Part shown: positions 1 to 10,807 of the stretch, one piece after another
How the letters are laid out: every line of letters starts with the position of its first letter
How positions within the stretch are numbered: position 1 is the first letter of the stretch
Assembly: GCA_019828545.1 (NCBI GenBank)
Contig: JACVRA010000202.1
Location: forward strand, 620,001 to 684,000
Reading direction: 5' to 3'
DNA from: Paracamarosporium sp. OC-R06-R3
Taxonomy: Eukaryota > Ascomycota > Dothideomycetes > Pleosporales > Didymosphaeriaceae
DNA length: 64,000 bases
Made by a program: the position numbers and the translations under genes
The notes under the pieces: generated by a model
The model's input: only the letters and a program-made list of their open reading frames with translations
Told to the model about the DNA's origin: nothing
Database searches by the model: none

Positions 1-731
1 ACTTCGAAGACTGGTCACCTCCAGTCTGTCTCGAGCATGACCGAAGCGGTAACCCGCAATCTTTGAAGAGATAGGATGGGCTCCTCCAGGTGCACGGATC
101 GGCCGTTGTGTTACTCCACGTCGTCTCGTCGAACATGGTGCACTGTCAGGATGGCAGACCTGCTGCCCGAAGCCATATGACACCTCGCTTCAGCGTCCTC
201 CATGGATCTTCAGACAGAGTAGGTGATGTCAAAGACCAACGCTGCAGATGCCGTAGATTTACACCGACTTTCGCATGTCTTCCAGGAGCCTGCACTCCCC
301 TCAGCGCGAGCTTGGGCGCGGGTCGCCGTTTGCCTTCGCTCTTGCCAAGAACACTCGTACCGGTACCAAAACACAATCACTTCGCCCTCGTCGATTACAG
401 CCCATGTCCTTTGAATTCTACCTATTGTTCACTTCCCCGAACGAAAGATCAAGGCGACTGGCTGGTCCTCTCCGCGGGCGGCCGTCGAGCCACTCACTCC
501 TGCCTCGATCGTACGCACGCTTGCACGAGTGCCTCCACGATACCGGTTCCATATCACCTTGGACTCAAACACTGTTTTCTTCGCTCCAGGGTCTTCGTCG
601 GCATCTCGCCATTTCATCGTCTCCATGATGCGAGTGTGTTGGCCCGACTCAAGCGCCCGCCCGCGTGCTAACGAGGAACGCAGTCACGCACTGTGTCGAA
701 GCGCAAAGCGCCAGCATGCACGCACATCACT
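1..731. other. Left-edge intergenic region
   Basis: No gene that I can support. Several overlapping frames are open on both strands, the longest being a plus-strand frame at 90-671, but they lack domains and recognisable composition. The stretch ends at the ATG of the next gene and probably holds its promoter. Confidence 0.4.
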
Positions 732-2159
732 ATGGAGCGCATCCCACTAAACATCTCAGAAGGCTTTTCATGCCCCAGCTGTGGGAACCACCGAGCGCTA
801 GGTTTTCTCTACATCTGCCGCCAAGAGCGCGACATTGCTTATCTCGAGAACCTTCCCGAACAAGAGTCAGACGCCGAGTATCTGGCCAAATCGGCCTTGC
901 GCAGGGAACTAGAGCACATTGGCTTGAGCGAGAGCGTTATTACGGCCGCAGAACAAGGCCTCTACTCGGACCAACAACTCGAGAAGCTGAAAGCAGGAAA
1001 GATAAAGCTCAAGAAAGTCATTGCAGAGACCCTTCAAGCTGCACGAATGAGGGATGCTATCGTGCATGTAGCAGGCAACGCGCATACGCCTCCATATGTC
1101 GATGGATCGTTCAATAGCGCTCCTAAGGTGCTCAAGGTATGTTGATGTGGCACTTAGGCTAAGAGGACTGTCGTTCATACGGTTGTATTAAAGCAACCGG
1201 TCGTCAGTCTCTACGCAAAGTAAATGCTGAAATGTTACCATCTTAACGCCTCATTATACACCAGACTCCGCTGACTTTGTATTCAGTCAGTCTCAGATTG
1301 TCAAGTGATTGCCTGTCACGCCTGTCGTCCCTACTTCAAAGATCGCATATCAATGTCGTTCGATGCCGTCTTCGAGGATAGGATCCAGCCTTTCCAACCC
1401 GCCGAAACAGAATTTCTACCGGTCAAGTCAGCGAAGATCATGCGAGACATTGTTTGCCGTCCGATTCCTTCCCCACCTACTATCCAGATCGAGGATAACA
1501 CACCAAGCACGCTTTTGGGATCTTCCAGTTTCTATGACGAGTCGCCGTCTACACCCTCACAATCCAGTATGCTTACCTACAAGACTACGCAATCCGAGAT
1601 CGATACACTAAATACCACTCGCCGTCACCGCCGCCGCTTCTACAAAATGGGACATCGATCCTCTGGCGACATCGGTCGTGATCTCTCTCGTCAACTGTCA
1701 CTCTTCTCCCGTCAAGGACTCAAGGAGGCGTTCAAGGGTGTGTTCCGTGCTTCGGAGAGAGAGTCCAGCTCTTCAGGCTCCAACATCACGCTACCTATGC
1801 CGCATACGGCCACTGCTAGAGACGTCGGCGAAGTTTCATCGATGAAGGAATTCGATATGGGTGCCTTGCGTCGTGTGAAACGCCAGAAGGATCGATTCGA
1901 TCTGAGGCAGGAACACATGAATGGAACAATCGTATCCGAACACGGGAACGCGATTGGTACAGGACGGTACGCTTCGAATAGTAGCAATGCGGAGTCGGAC
2001 AGCTCCAGCTCAATAATCTCCGTCTACTCGTGTGTGTCCGAGGGAAGTGAGGTGGAGGTGGAGGGCGGAGTGGCGTTGACTGAGGAAGCGGTCGAGACTC
2101 ATACGCCGGACATCATCAGCGGCCCATTGACTCTAGAGAGCGTCATGACGCAGGCGTGA
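732..2159 (+). CDS. Uncharacterised fungal protein with paired Cys motifs
   Basis: Two exons, 732-1136 and 1287-2159, separated by a 150-base GT..AG intron (gtatgt donor, attcag acceptor), giving 425 residues. The ATG at 732 is chosen because the only upstream in-frame start is a GTG. The N-terminal part has CPSC at residues 14-17 and another Cys at 29. Just after the splice junction come Cys140 and CHAC at 145-148, followed by RPYFKDR. These Cys pairs could bind one zinc ion between them (inference). The C-terminal half is Ser/Thr-rich and basic, with HRRRF and RQLSLFSRQGLKEAFKG-like segments that may form an amphipathic helix. I recognise the layout as a conserved ascomycete hypothetical protein but know no function. 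The match of Cys motifs across the junction supports joining the exons. Confidence 0.7.
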
Positions 2160-3516
2160 AAGTAATCGTATGCGTCATACGGTCTTGAAATAAGCTTCCT
2201 GAGCTATCGAGGGATCTGTTTTGGATGTCTTCATTGCTTGATACCCTGGGAGCCTTGGAGTTTCAGTGATAGCGGGTAAGGGCATTGTACTGCATAAAGC
2301 AGATGAAGAGGGAAACTTGGCATTCTGGGCGTTCTGGATTTTCTTATGAGGATACCCCTGGGTGAGTGCTTTGGTTACATATCAAACGAGTGTATTGAAT
2401 CCTTCATCGTGCAATGGTTTGAACTTCCCATTGCGATGGAGATCAGTCTCCCACGAATAGTCCTTTCTTGCATCATGATGAGCTGTGTACAAAAGCATGA
2501 TGTGTGCTGTTTGTAGCCGTTGTTGGGCGATTGATGCACGACATAACTGGTACGAGGCATGTGTGGTTTTAGAATAAAAGTACTTTTGCTTGAATTCATA
2601 GAATTTCAATGTGCTCGCAGCTCAATATCTACAACTCAATGAGAGCCTAATTATAAACATCATCACCAACCAAGCGTGTAAACAGATATACGTAGTTTTT
2701 TTACGAAGACGTTAGAGCACTAGTCGTAGCAGATACCAAGGATGGTATGTAAGTTCGTCTTTTACGCTGCAGTAGAGTGGCTCATTTTGTTCGAAATCGA
2801 CGGCTCTTGGTGTTTTGAAAGAACCTTAGGGAGACAGACTCAACATCGAAAAACATTGCGTACGAAAAGAAATAGCTTCAAACACCTCGCCTTGCTTCGA
2901 ACTGTTCTAATAATAATGACGTTACGCGTACCTTGATGGAAACGCAAAAATGCTCAGCTAGGCTTGTCAGCCCTACTACCGCCTCATTTGGAATTGCTCC
3001 ACAAGTTGTCAAGTGTGAGGCTATCAAGATCAGCAGGCAGGTGGGTCTCATTTTGAAACGCGACGTCAGGCGGCACTACTTCCGAGTCACAGCCATTGTT
3101 GGTTTTAAGAATAACAAGTCAGGTAAGACGAGATAAAAGATTAAGTGTCAGCTGTAGGAGTAAAGCTTGTGGGATCAATGCAAGTAGTATTATGACTTTT
3201 CATATGTAGACATCCAACCACCAAAAACAAGAGAGGGCCCCCACAATGATCATAAACATTCATGTAACCGCTAGACAAGCAACCTGTGGACTGTTTTGAG
3301 CGACCATGTAAACCTCGAAGTCACTTCTGCCGCCCTCATTTCCTTTTGGATTCACCTGGGCCGTACTGCAGTCGCGATAGCAACGTGATTTGCATTCACT
3401 CATTCATTGTTTACGTCTCGCTACATTAATCGTTTGCTCTTACAATCTCTAAGCAGAGCATCTCGAATGCCTCGCCGCAACCATCCACTGCGGTCCAAAG
3501 AGGCCTAACCCTCGCC
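2160..3516. other. Intergenic, no supported gene
   Basis: It holds the 3' flank of the gene ending at 2159 and the upstream region of the gene starting at 3517. Only short frames without domains are open (for example minus 2382-2609). A loose CATT repeat near 3398-3409 lies in the presumed promoter. I see nothing else. Confidence 0.4.
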
Positions 3517-4770
3517 ATGAGACTCTCCCCTACACGTCTCGCGACGCTCCTCTCGTCCCTCATCATCTTCCGGCTCACCATCCATCTCCACGCCCGCACC
3601 TCGCGCGACCCCACGTCAACATTCTTCAATCCACGCGTCGGCTACGCGCCTCGATACTCGCTTATCCGCCGCCAACAAGCCCTCGACTTCATCTCCTCTA
3701 CGCATCACATCTCTCTCCCCGCACCAGAAACCTTGCTCCCGCCCGGTAAAAAGATATGCGTAGGCATACCATCGATTGCGCGCAAAGGAGGAGGATATCT
3801 GCGCGAGACGGTAGGCAGTCTGCTCTCCGGACTCACCGAGCACGAAAGAGCAGAGATATACTTCACGGTGTTCATACCCCATTCCGAGCCTAGTGTGCAT
3901 CCAGCCTACGGCGAAGCCTGGCTCCACGAGCTCGCAGACTCGGTTCTCACATACGATGTGTCGCGTTCCGAACTTGAACGTATCAGGGACTTGGAGGATA
4001 ACGATGGCCCGGAGTTCAGGGAGAAGGGACTCTACGACTATAGGTATCTACTTGAGCATTGTGCGCTGCAGAACACACCGTACATTGCGATTTTCGAAGA
4101 CGATGTCGTTGCTATGGAGGGATGGTATGCGCGGGCTATGAGGGGCGTTGAACAGGCGGAGACGAAGAGTGCTGCCGAGCACGCGAACGTCGACTTTCTC
4201 TACCTGCGGCTGTTCTACACGGAGGAGTTTCTGGGTTGGAATGCGGAGGAGTGGCCGAGGTACTTGGTTTGGAGTGCATTTGTATTCGTCGTGCTCATGG
4301 GTGCATTGGTGCTCTTCCGCGAACGGCACCCGGGGATGAAGGCTCGCGCGTTGGATAATCGCGTGATGGTGTTGATCGGCACCTTGGTCACGTTGTCCAT
4401 CGCCTTGTTCTTCGCTCTCGGACGCATCACCGTTGCACCGCTACCTGCGGGTATATCTCTCATGCAGAATTTTGGGTGCTGCAGTCAGGTGCTCGTTTTC
4501 CCGCGAGGACAGGCACTTGTGCTTGGTAAGTACATGGCAGACCGGGTGAGGGGTGCGCCGGATGATTTGATCGAAAACTATGCAAATGAGAGGGGAAAGC
4601 TGAGATGGGCAATCAGCCCGAGTGTGGTGCAGCATGTGGGGAGGAAGAGTAGTAAGAAGGATGATTTTGGGGAAATGAGTAAGTATGGGATGAGCGTTGC
4701 TGAGAAAATTTGGAGCTTCGGGTTTGAAGAGTGGAACGAAAGCATGGTCAAAGATAGAGAGGCCATCTAA
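3517..4770 (+). CDS. PGAP4-like GPI-glycan glycosyltransferase
   Basis: Single-exon gene of 417 residues. The layout matches PGAP4 (TMEM246), the Golgi GalNAc transferase that decorates the first mannose of GPI anchors. There is an N-terminal membrane segment (about 10-24), then a GT-A-like start (KKICVGIPSIAR at 79-90). The EDD metal-binding motif sits at 194-196 in IFEDDV. Two closely spaced membrane helices (about 250-267 and 283-303) are inserted into the catalytic domain, and the domain resumes with FGCCSQVLVFPRG and a C-terminal VVQHVGRKSS. The tandem helices inside the glycosyltransferase domain are the known peculiarity of PGAP4. The family call rests on this architecture. The sugar donor and acceptor in this fungus are inferred, not shown. 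An alternative is another membrane-bound GT-A enzyme of fungi. Confidence 0.75.
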   Translation: MRLSPTRLATLLSSLIIFRLTIHLHARTSRDPTSTFFNPRVGYAPRYSLIRRQQALDFISSTHHISLPAPETLLPPGKKICVGIPSIARKGGGYLRETVGSLLSGLTEHERAEIYFTVFIPHSEPSVHPAYGEAWLHELADSVLTYDVSRSELERIRDLEDNDGPEFREKGLYDYRYLLEHCALQNTPYIAIFEDDVVAMEGWYARAMRGVEQAETKSAAEHANVDFLYLRLFYTEEFLGWNAEEWPRYLVWSAFVFVVLMGALVLFRERHPGMKARALDNRVMVLIGTLVTLSIALFFALGRITVAPLPAGISLMQNFGCCSQVLVFPRGQALVLGKYMADRVRGAPDDLIENYANERGKLRWAISPSVVQHVGRKSSKKDDFGEMSKYGMSVAEKIWSFGFEEWNESMVKDREAI

Positions 4771-5323
4771 GTGCTAGGTTCGAAAGGTACGTTGAATATC
4801 CGACATGATTCTCAGGTTTCGTTAAGTAAGTCGTTAAGACTATTTGGACACTGCAGCGCTCGGTCGATGCAGACACGAGGTATGTGCAAATGGGAGACGC
4901 CGAGGACGTGGCATTTGGATACGGTATGCTTGGGGCTGTCTGAGTCCTGGATTCTCCCAACCAGTAATCTCATTGTGATTCAGTCATCCGTGTCTGGGTG
5001 CCTTTTTCTGTGTTATAAAGCTGAGCATCGACCATTAGTGTCCAGGACAACATAGCGCGGGTTCAGGAGAATAGGCGATTCAATATTGTCGTATTGTTGC
5101 GACTAAAGCCTGAGCTAGAGTACCCGTATCCGCCTCGTAGATTTGTCCCATCTATTCATTGGAAGACCACTTGTCCGTAAGTAACAACGCCGTACTCCGT
5201 CCCAATGCGGCCACAAATCGCGATGACTCTCCGCCTCCCCATCGTTGTTGATCGTGGTATCTTAGCGTTCGACATGTCGTTCGATATTACTCGTTACGAA
5301 GGTGATGTTGGCTCGGTCGTCGT
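4771..5323. other. Intergenic between convergent genes
   Basis: Shared 3' flank of the plus-strand glycosyltransferase gene and the minus-strand S30 gene. No gene or repeat seen. Confidence 0.5.
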
Positions 5324-5617
5324 CTAAGATCCGGGGTTGGGGTTCATCTGCGCTCGTCAAAAATCGTGTCTACACTGCTCCCTTACGCGGTCCTTACCTT
5401 GCGCTTGCCGCCGGTCAGGGTGACGTTGACGAAGCGGCGGGTGTATGTGAGCCTCTTCTTGGCACGGCCCTTGGGCGTCTTCTTCTTCTCCTGGGGTTCG
5501 ACCTGTGCGTGCGTTAGCGCTCTGCTGCGGCGGAGGCAGATGCAACGGGGAACATACCTTGGGAGTCTGCGACTTGACCTTTCCGGCACGAGCGAGGGAT
5601 CCGTGAACTTTACCCAT
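5324..5617 (-). CDS. rps30: 40S ribosomal protein S30 (eS30)
   Basis: Three exons on the minus strand: 5558-5617, 5398-5502 and 5324-5347, with introns of 55 and 50 bases. The 62-residue product starts [20 protein letters not shown], continues with the basic core [19 protein letters not shown] and ends in NPNPGS. This is a full-length eS30, a small basic protein of the 40S subunit near the decoding centre. Unlike the animal FAU protein it has no N-terminal ubiquitin-like domain, since the ATG begins the S30 part directly, as in budding yeast. The last exon encodes only seven residues plus the stop. The gene is divergent from the gene at 6045 and shares a 427-base promoter with it, which holds two TGACTCA sites. 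Confidence 0.97.
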
Positions 5618-5849
5618 GGTTGCGGTGTTTGGAGGTTTGCTGTCCTGCTGGGGTTGGGCGGCGTTGTGGTGGAATCGACTCTGTGGCTTCGCTTGTCGGG
5701 AAAAGATTTCGCCGGTCGCGCTTGCCCCTCAGTCGCAACACGGGAAGTGGCGGTCGATGCTCAATGACGAGCTGGCTCGCAGGAGCCGCCCTTCTCAAGT
5801 AAACGCATTATTTCCAGTCATCGCTTTGAGAGTTTTGCGCAAGTCATTC

Positions 5850-5856
5850 TGAGTCA
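5850..5856 (-). promoter_or_regulatory. TGACTCA site (AP-1/Gcn4 type)
   Basis: TGAGTCA on the plus strand, which reads TGACTCA on the minus strand, about 230 bases upstream of the rps30 start. The heptamer is the classical binding site of Gcn4/AP-1 bZIP factors. Use in this fungus is inferred. Confidence 0.4.
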
Positions 5857-5895
5857 CTTTTGCGACCGCTGTGTGGTCGTGCTCTGCCGCAGCGT

Positions 5896-5902
5896 TGACT
5901 CA
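5896..5902 (+). promoter_or_regulatory. TGACTCA site (AP-1/Gcn4 type)
   Basis: A second copy of the palindromic heptamer, 46 bases from the first and in opposite orientation, inside the same divergent promoter. Confidence 0.4.
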
Positions 5903-6044
5903 TCAGTTTAATCCTCCATTTACTCTCCGCGATTCCGGATAACAGCCAGTATTTTCTTCGTCATAGAGACCGTTTCGCAGTTAGTTGTCCGTTTGAAGCC
6001 GGTCTTCATTCCGCTCAAAGATTCGTCTGTTGCGCGTTTAGGCC

Positions 6045-7894
6045 ATGCCCAAGAAGCACCAGCCCACGTACGCATCGATCAAACCATCATACGTCCACCC
6101 CTCGCGCAGCTCAGCATCGTCCTCTACCTCTACCCCTCCACCACAGACAGTGAACGACCGCATACAACAGCTGCGACGCGAACAGGCACCGCGCGCGACC
6201 GCACAACGTAGGGATGAAGTCACAGAAGTGGTTAGTCACCGCACAGTTCCGCCAGATTTGAGGCGCATCTTGCATATGGCAGAGGTTGACGCGCCGAAAC
6301 CGAAGCCAGGTAGACGAAGAGCGCATGGCGAAAGACCGCCGCCAGGGCCCGCCGCGCCAACGAGCTGGCTGAGTAGGAGTAGATGGGCGCCTGAGTATAT
6401 GAGAAAGTCGCGGACGTACGATGGGCATGGCAACGGCGTGGGCCGGTTTTGCAGGCTGGCGACTGTTCACAACGAAGAGTACAAGGTATGTCATCATATC
6501 TTGAGGCGGTGGCTGGCCTTGCACAGTGGGTGACGACGACCTACAGGCTAGGTACAATAAGCACCATGTCATGTACTAGGGACAAATGCTGTGTTGACAT
6601 ACACTTCGGTCGGGGCAACTATCACTAGAGATCCTCTCTCACACGTCACCCACTGTGCTCGCACCATCAAGTATATGCAGAAGCAGTTTTGTAACTTGAA
6701 CAGCGTTTACCCTCGTCGCGAAGCCTTATTCATCACTGTCTGCGAACCTTCGCATTACACTGGGAAGAAATTTCCGTGTACGAGCAGCATTACCTCCCCG
6801 CATTGCCGGTGGCGTTAAAAGAAGCCATGCTTAGCTATCTCTCATTATACGGAGAGCGATCATGCATGGATTTCAGGTCGTTTAAGATCTTGTTCCAGAA
6901 CGACCATGAGATGGAAGGCGCATCGGGATCAGAAGATGTACAGTTCCTGGATCTGACAGGGCTGCTGAACGAGGGATATACATTGAAAGACTTGGAGAAG
7001 TCACTTCAGCGATCGAGAGTCAGCACTGCTGTAACAAGCGGCATGGCAGACCTTTCAATATCCGGTTCAAGACGGCCACAGAAGGAATTTGTAGAAGTAG
7101 CTGACTCCTGGGAGGACGAGGCAGAAGAGGGCGCGCCGCTCGTTCTACCTGCAACATTAACTGTGCCCGTATTTCCCAACCTGACACGTCTTTCGCTCGC
7201 ACATCCTGGAACCGCCGCGTCTTGGACGGACCTCCTCTCCCTATCGCCTTATCTCAAGACCTTGACCCATCTCTCCTTGGCTTATTGGCCTCGCCCTACT
7301 GCGACACCAAACGCAGCAACAACATCCATGGTGGCGCGCCACGCGACCGTCTCATTGGGCGGATCAGACTTCTATTCCGACCTCGACGACGATTGGCACG
7401 AGGCCGCCAACATCCTGCGACGCCTCTCGCTCAATACGTACTGCCTCAAATGGCTCGACCTCGAAGGCTGCACATGGCTCAATGCTCTTATCTGGGACCT
7501 ACCCACCAATGCGGCGCCCTACACTTCGACAGCCATAATGTCGGGTAACGACGAATGGGTGCGTCCTTCGTCGTCCCCTGGACCCGACTGGAACGGGGCG
7601 TGGCGCCAAATCGAATACATGAACCTATTTCAGGGATGGATACCGTCTGATACGAAGAGTCTGCAGACGCTGCCGAGTGGCGTCGTGCCTGCCCAGCTGA
7701 TGCGGTGGCTACGAGAACACGGGCGCAAGGACGCGGTGAAAGCGGTATTGAGGGGTGACGGCGGGTACGGAGCCGTCGAGTGGGTAGAGAAGGAGAAGAT
7801 TGCGCGCAGTGTAGGCTTCACTGTCCAGAGCTTGAGAAAAGTGGGTGGGGGCAACTACTGTCGCGTAGACTACGGCTGGGGCGGAGAGGTCTAG
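6045..7894 (+). CDS. Uncharacterised fungal protein, LRR-like
   Basis: Two exons are proposed: 6045-6485 and 6704-7894, with an intron of 218 bases (gtatgt donor, gaacag acceptor). The join gives 543 residues. The N-terminal part is Pro/Ser-rich (start MPKKHQPTYASIKPSY) with a short helix NDRIQQLRREQ. The second exon opens with an SLIHHCLRTFALHWEEISVYEQHYL-type helical stretch, then VALKEAMLSYLSLYG. It later shows FPNLTRLSLAHP and LTHLSLAYWP, which look like leucine-rich-repeat strands. Both parts resemble one family of conserved ascomycete hypothetical proteins, some of which are labelled tafazzin in databases. I see no acyltransferase motif that would support that label. The intron is longer than its neighbours, so a small extra exon inside it is possible. 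Confidence 0.65.
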
Positions 7895-8550
7895 ACTTGT
7901 GGTGCATTTTTACAAATACGGCTTGTGTAACGTCTAGTTGGGAAAATCATCTTGCTCATGTACCTATGTGGGTTTGTTCGGCGCCGCTGACTCGACCGTC
8001 TAGATGGACTAGACTAGCGAGGAGAATGGGTGCTCAAGGAACGGAACGGGGGATGTATGCGCATGGACGAGGATGGGAGTGAAGGGCCTCCGTGCGGAGA
8101 CCCTGTCCGCCCGCGCCGCTGGGTAAAAGCGATACGAAGGAATCTGAGTCAGAAAAGCTTGTTGGCTCTCGCAGCTTCAACGTCTGTCGGTCCCGTGCGG
8201 TGTACACAGCACGGTCCAATTGATGCATTGCGTTAATTAGCGTGCTCATGTCGCGACTTTATGGTTTACGCGGGATAGCAGACTATATGGCCCAACAGCG
8301 GGCTCGTGCGGATATTGTCAATAGTCGGGGAGCGGCGTGGGCGGAAATTTTTTCGGCTGCCAGCGTGGTGCACGGAGAGATGGGTGAAGATGTATTATGC
8401 TCACGGGCCGATTGCGGGTGAGCGTGTCGTACGATGGGCGCTGTGCGTGTTGGTAGCATGGACGGTGTTTCTGGTCGAGTGCTAAGGGCTTATGATGCAC
8501 TGGTCATTGGCCGGTTTAGATGATGCTGAGACGTTGAATTGGGTGGGAAC

Positions 8551-8602
8551 GGAGCATGGAGCATGGAGCATGGAGCATGGAGCATGGAGCATGGAGCATG
8601 GA
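8551..8602. repeat. 7-base tandem repeat (ggagcat)n
   Basis: Seven perfect head-to-tail copies of ggagcat plus a partial eighth. On the minus strand it reads as a CATGCTC-type repeat. Typical of a polymorphic minisatellite. No promoter or gene link is evident. Confidence 0.9.
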
Positions 8603-10650
8603 GAGTACTGAGTGGGCAGTGTTCGAGAAAGGAATGTGGTTCCTGAGAAACCCGAACGCAGCGAACGAGGCAGTCTGGGACCTGTGTGGTGTTTGATGCG
8701 AAGCCATCGTGACTCTGCGGTGGTGTCAGCGATGGTGTCTTCGCGCGCCACTGCAACAACGGCAAGAGTTAAGATAGGTGAAGCTTTGAGTTGTGATATC
8801 CCACGGTGTTGCGCAAGGGCTCGGCCCGCCTGTCATGCAGATGGCGGCCGTAACCGCTATGCTGTTGCGGGCATGTATACCTGTTTTTGTGTCACTTGGA
8901 TCCCTTTATTCGTGGACAATAGGCACGAGATCTTGTAGGTATCTGCATGGTGTGCTGAAAAGAGTAATGGACGCGAATGTGTCACACAGAGAAAACGGTG
9001 AAGAAGGTGACTAGAAAGCATTGAAGACAACCTGGGTTCAGCGAGGAACAAGGTCTTGGGAGATTGCTTGGATGGAGAAGACGGACGGCGTTCCAAGCTC
9101 TTGGAAAGTCTGGAGTGACGTTGGAGCGGATCCCGAAACGAAGGTTCGCCTGATAGCCTCAGGATTTCGAAACAGCCGTTGTACTTGTTCTACAACCATG
9201 GTTGGGGCGACGGGGAGTGGAAAGCGTCACCCCACTGGCGAGACCAAAAATGGCAACAGGACGTTAGTGCATTGGATAGAAGGATTGCCGGCCCCGCATG
9301 AAGTTGAGGACCGGCAGAGGCTGGCGAGGAGGGTTTCGAGTGACGTTTACGAGAAGGCGTCGGATAAATACAGACAAGGGCTTCATGCGCGGTAGAGTAG
9401 GGTGGTGCGGGACAGATGCAGTTCCCCATTGCCAATGAAGCTGTGCGACCAGTCTAGGGTAAACGGGCCCGGTTTTCGATATCGATAATCAACATGCAGA
9501 TTGTAGTGTATGGGAGATAAGAGAGGTTGACCCGGGATCGACAGCTTCGTCGTCTGGGTGAATGCAAACATGGGAGCACGGGTTGCCGAGTCGATGAGAC
9601 ATTGTGGTTATCGGAGAGGCCAGGTTGCTTGCGGGAGGAGCAGCGAGCGAAGCTTGATACGACGCCACAAATCATGCGTGGGTCGGAAGAAATTCTCACG
9701 GGGCCGAGTTGCAGCGCTCGGACATGACGACGTCGAGAGAGCAGGCCAAGGCCAGCGGCGGGCCAGTCGCTGCAGCAACAGCAGCCTCGTGCGGGCGGCG
9801 GGACCCCCACAGGCAGACGGCATGTCTATCACGATAGTCGTGCCAGCCGTCTAAAAATTGCGCCATGACGGGTGCTGGGCCGCGCGAGCCCGATGCGTAG
9901 CAAGATGACGGGCGGCGGGCTCGTCCTGTTTCAGCCTGCCGCTGCGACAGCCAACGGCGCAAGGGAGCGCTCGAGTGACATAAGACGCTGATGGAGACGC
10001 AGCAACACGCGGCCCTGAAGGGGCAATGCGAGCAGTGCGGCCGTGGTGGCGACCACCATGGCGATGCTGGCGGCGGCGAATCAGGCGGCTCGGTGGAGCG
10101 CGGCGGGCGTGCGGCGGGAGTGCACGTCGGGGTGCCTCTCTAGAGAACGCGTGGCTGCTGAGGTGCACTCGGAGACGGCGCAGGAATGCGGACGCCAGCG
10201 ACAGGCTGCTGGCACCTCGTTCGCGGACGGGCAGCACCATTGCGCAGCAGCTCCACCGCGGCGTCGCAGACAAACAGCGATCTTCACGTCGTTACGGACA
10301 ATCTGCGCCCGCGCCCGCTCAGGCACGGCGCGGCTCTGAGCTGCAAAGCTTAGCGCGCCGCTGAAACTCGCTCCACGCTGGCTCGTCGTCCAACAAAAGC
10401 CCGTCGGGCAGCCAGCCAGGCGCTCAGCCATCGCGTCTCCCAATTCCCAATCCCCAATTCACTCGCTCCCCCTCCTTGCCGTGCGCGTCCCAAAGCAGCG
10501 CGCAATCTCAGGGCTGCCGTGCTGTCGCCTGCATCGGGCCTGGCTTGTGCAACGCGAGCGGCTGCTGATAAGGCACTTCAGTCCCAGGAAGGAGCGCCCG
10601 CACCGACGCACCGACCCGCGCGAATCACGTAGGGCAGGGGCCTGCTCCAG

Positions 10651-10671
10651 CAATCTGCAATCTGCAATCTG
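10651..10671. repeat. Short tandem repeat (caatctg)3
   Basis: Three perfect 7-base copies about 140 bases upstream of the mannosyltransferase start. Confidence 0.7.
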
Positions 10672-10807
10672 CCACCACCGCCGCGCATAATCTTATAACG
10701 CCCACGCCTGCCCCGTCCTCTCTTTGCATTCACCCCCCCCTCCACGCCTCTGGCCAGGCCTCTCTCCCCCAGTCGTCCGCTCCCTCTCCGGGCCACCCGC
10801 GGCCACG

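Larger units (their letters stand above)
5618..6044. other. Divergent promoter of rps30 and the 6045 gene
   Basis: 427 bases between two divergent start codons. It contains two AP-1/Gcn4-type heptamers (annotated separately) and no open frame of its own that I believe. Confidence 0.6.
7895..10807. other. Long intergenic region
   Basis: 2.9 kb without a gene I can support. The left half holds a perfect 7-base tandem repeat (8551-8602). The right half (about 9700-10800) is GC-rich, with many overlapping Arg/Ala-rich frames on both strands. That is the expected look of GC-rich non-coding DNA, not of genes. It ends in a pyrimidine-rich leader just before the next gene. Confidence 0.4.

Noticed and set aside
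90..671. Plus-strand frame of 193 codons at the left edge
   Set aside because: No recognisable domain, and other frames of similar length overlap it on both strands.
6045..7894. Tafazzin annotation for the LRR-like protein
   Set aside because: I see no acyltransferase HX4D motif. The label appears to be an inherited database error.
9851..10443. Several long overlapping frames on both strands
   Set aside because: They lie in GC-rich DNA where stop codons are rare. All have Arg/Ala/Ser-rich random composition.
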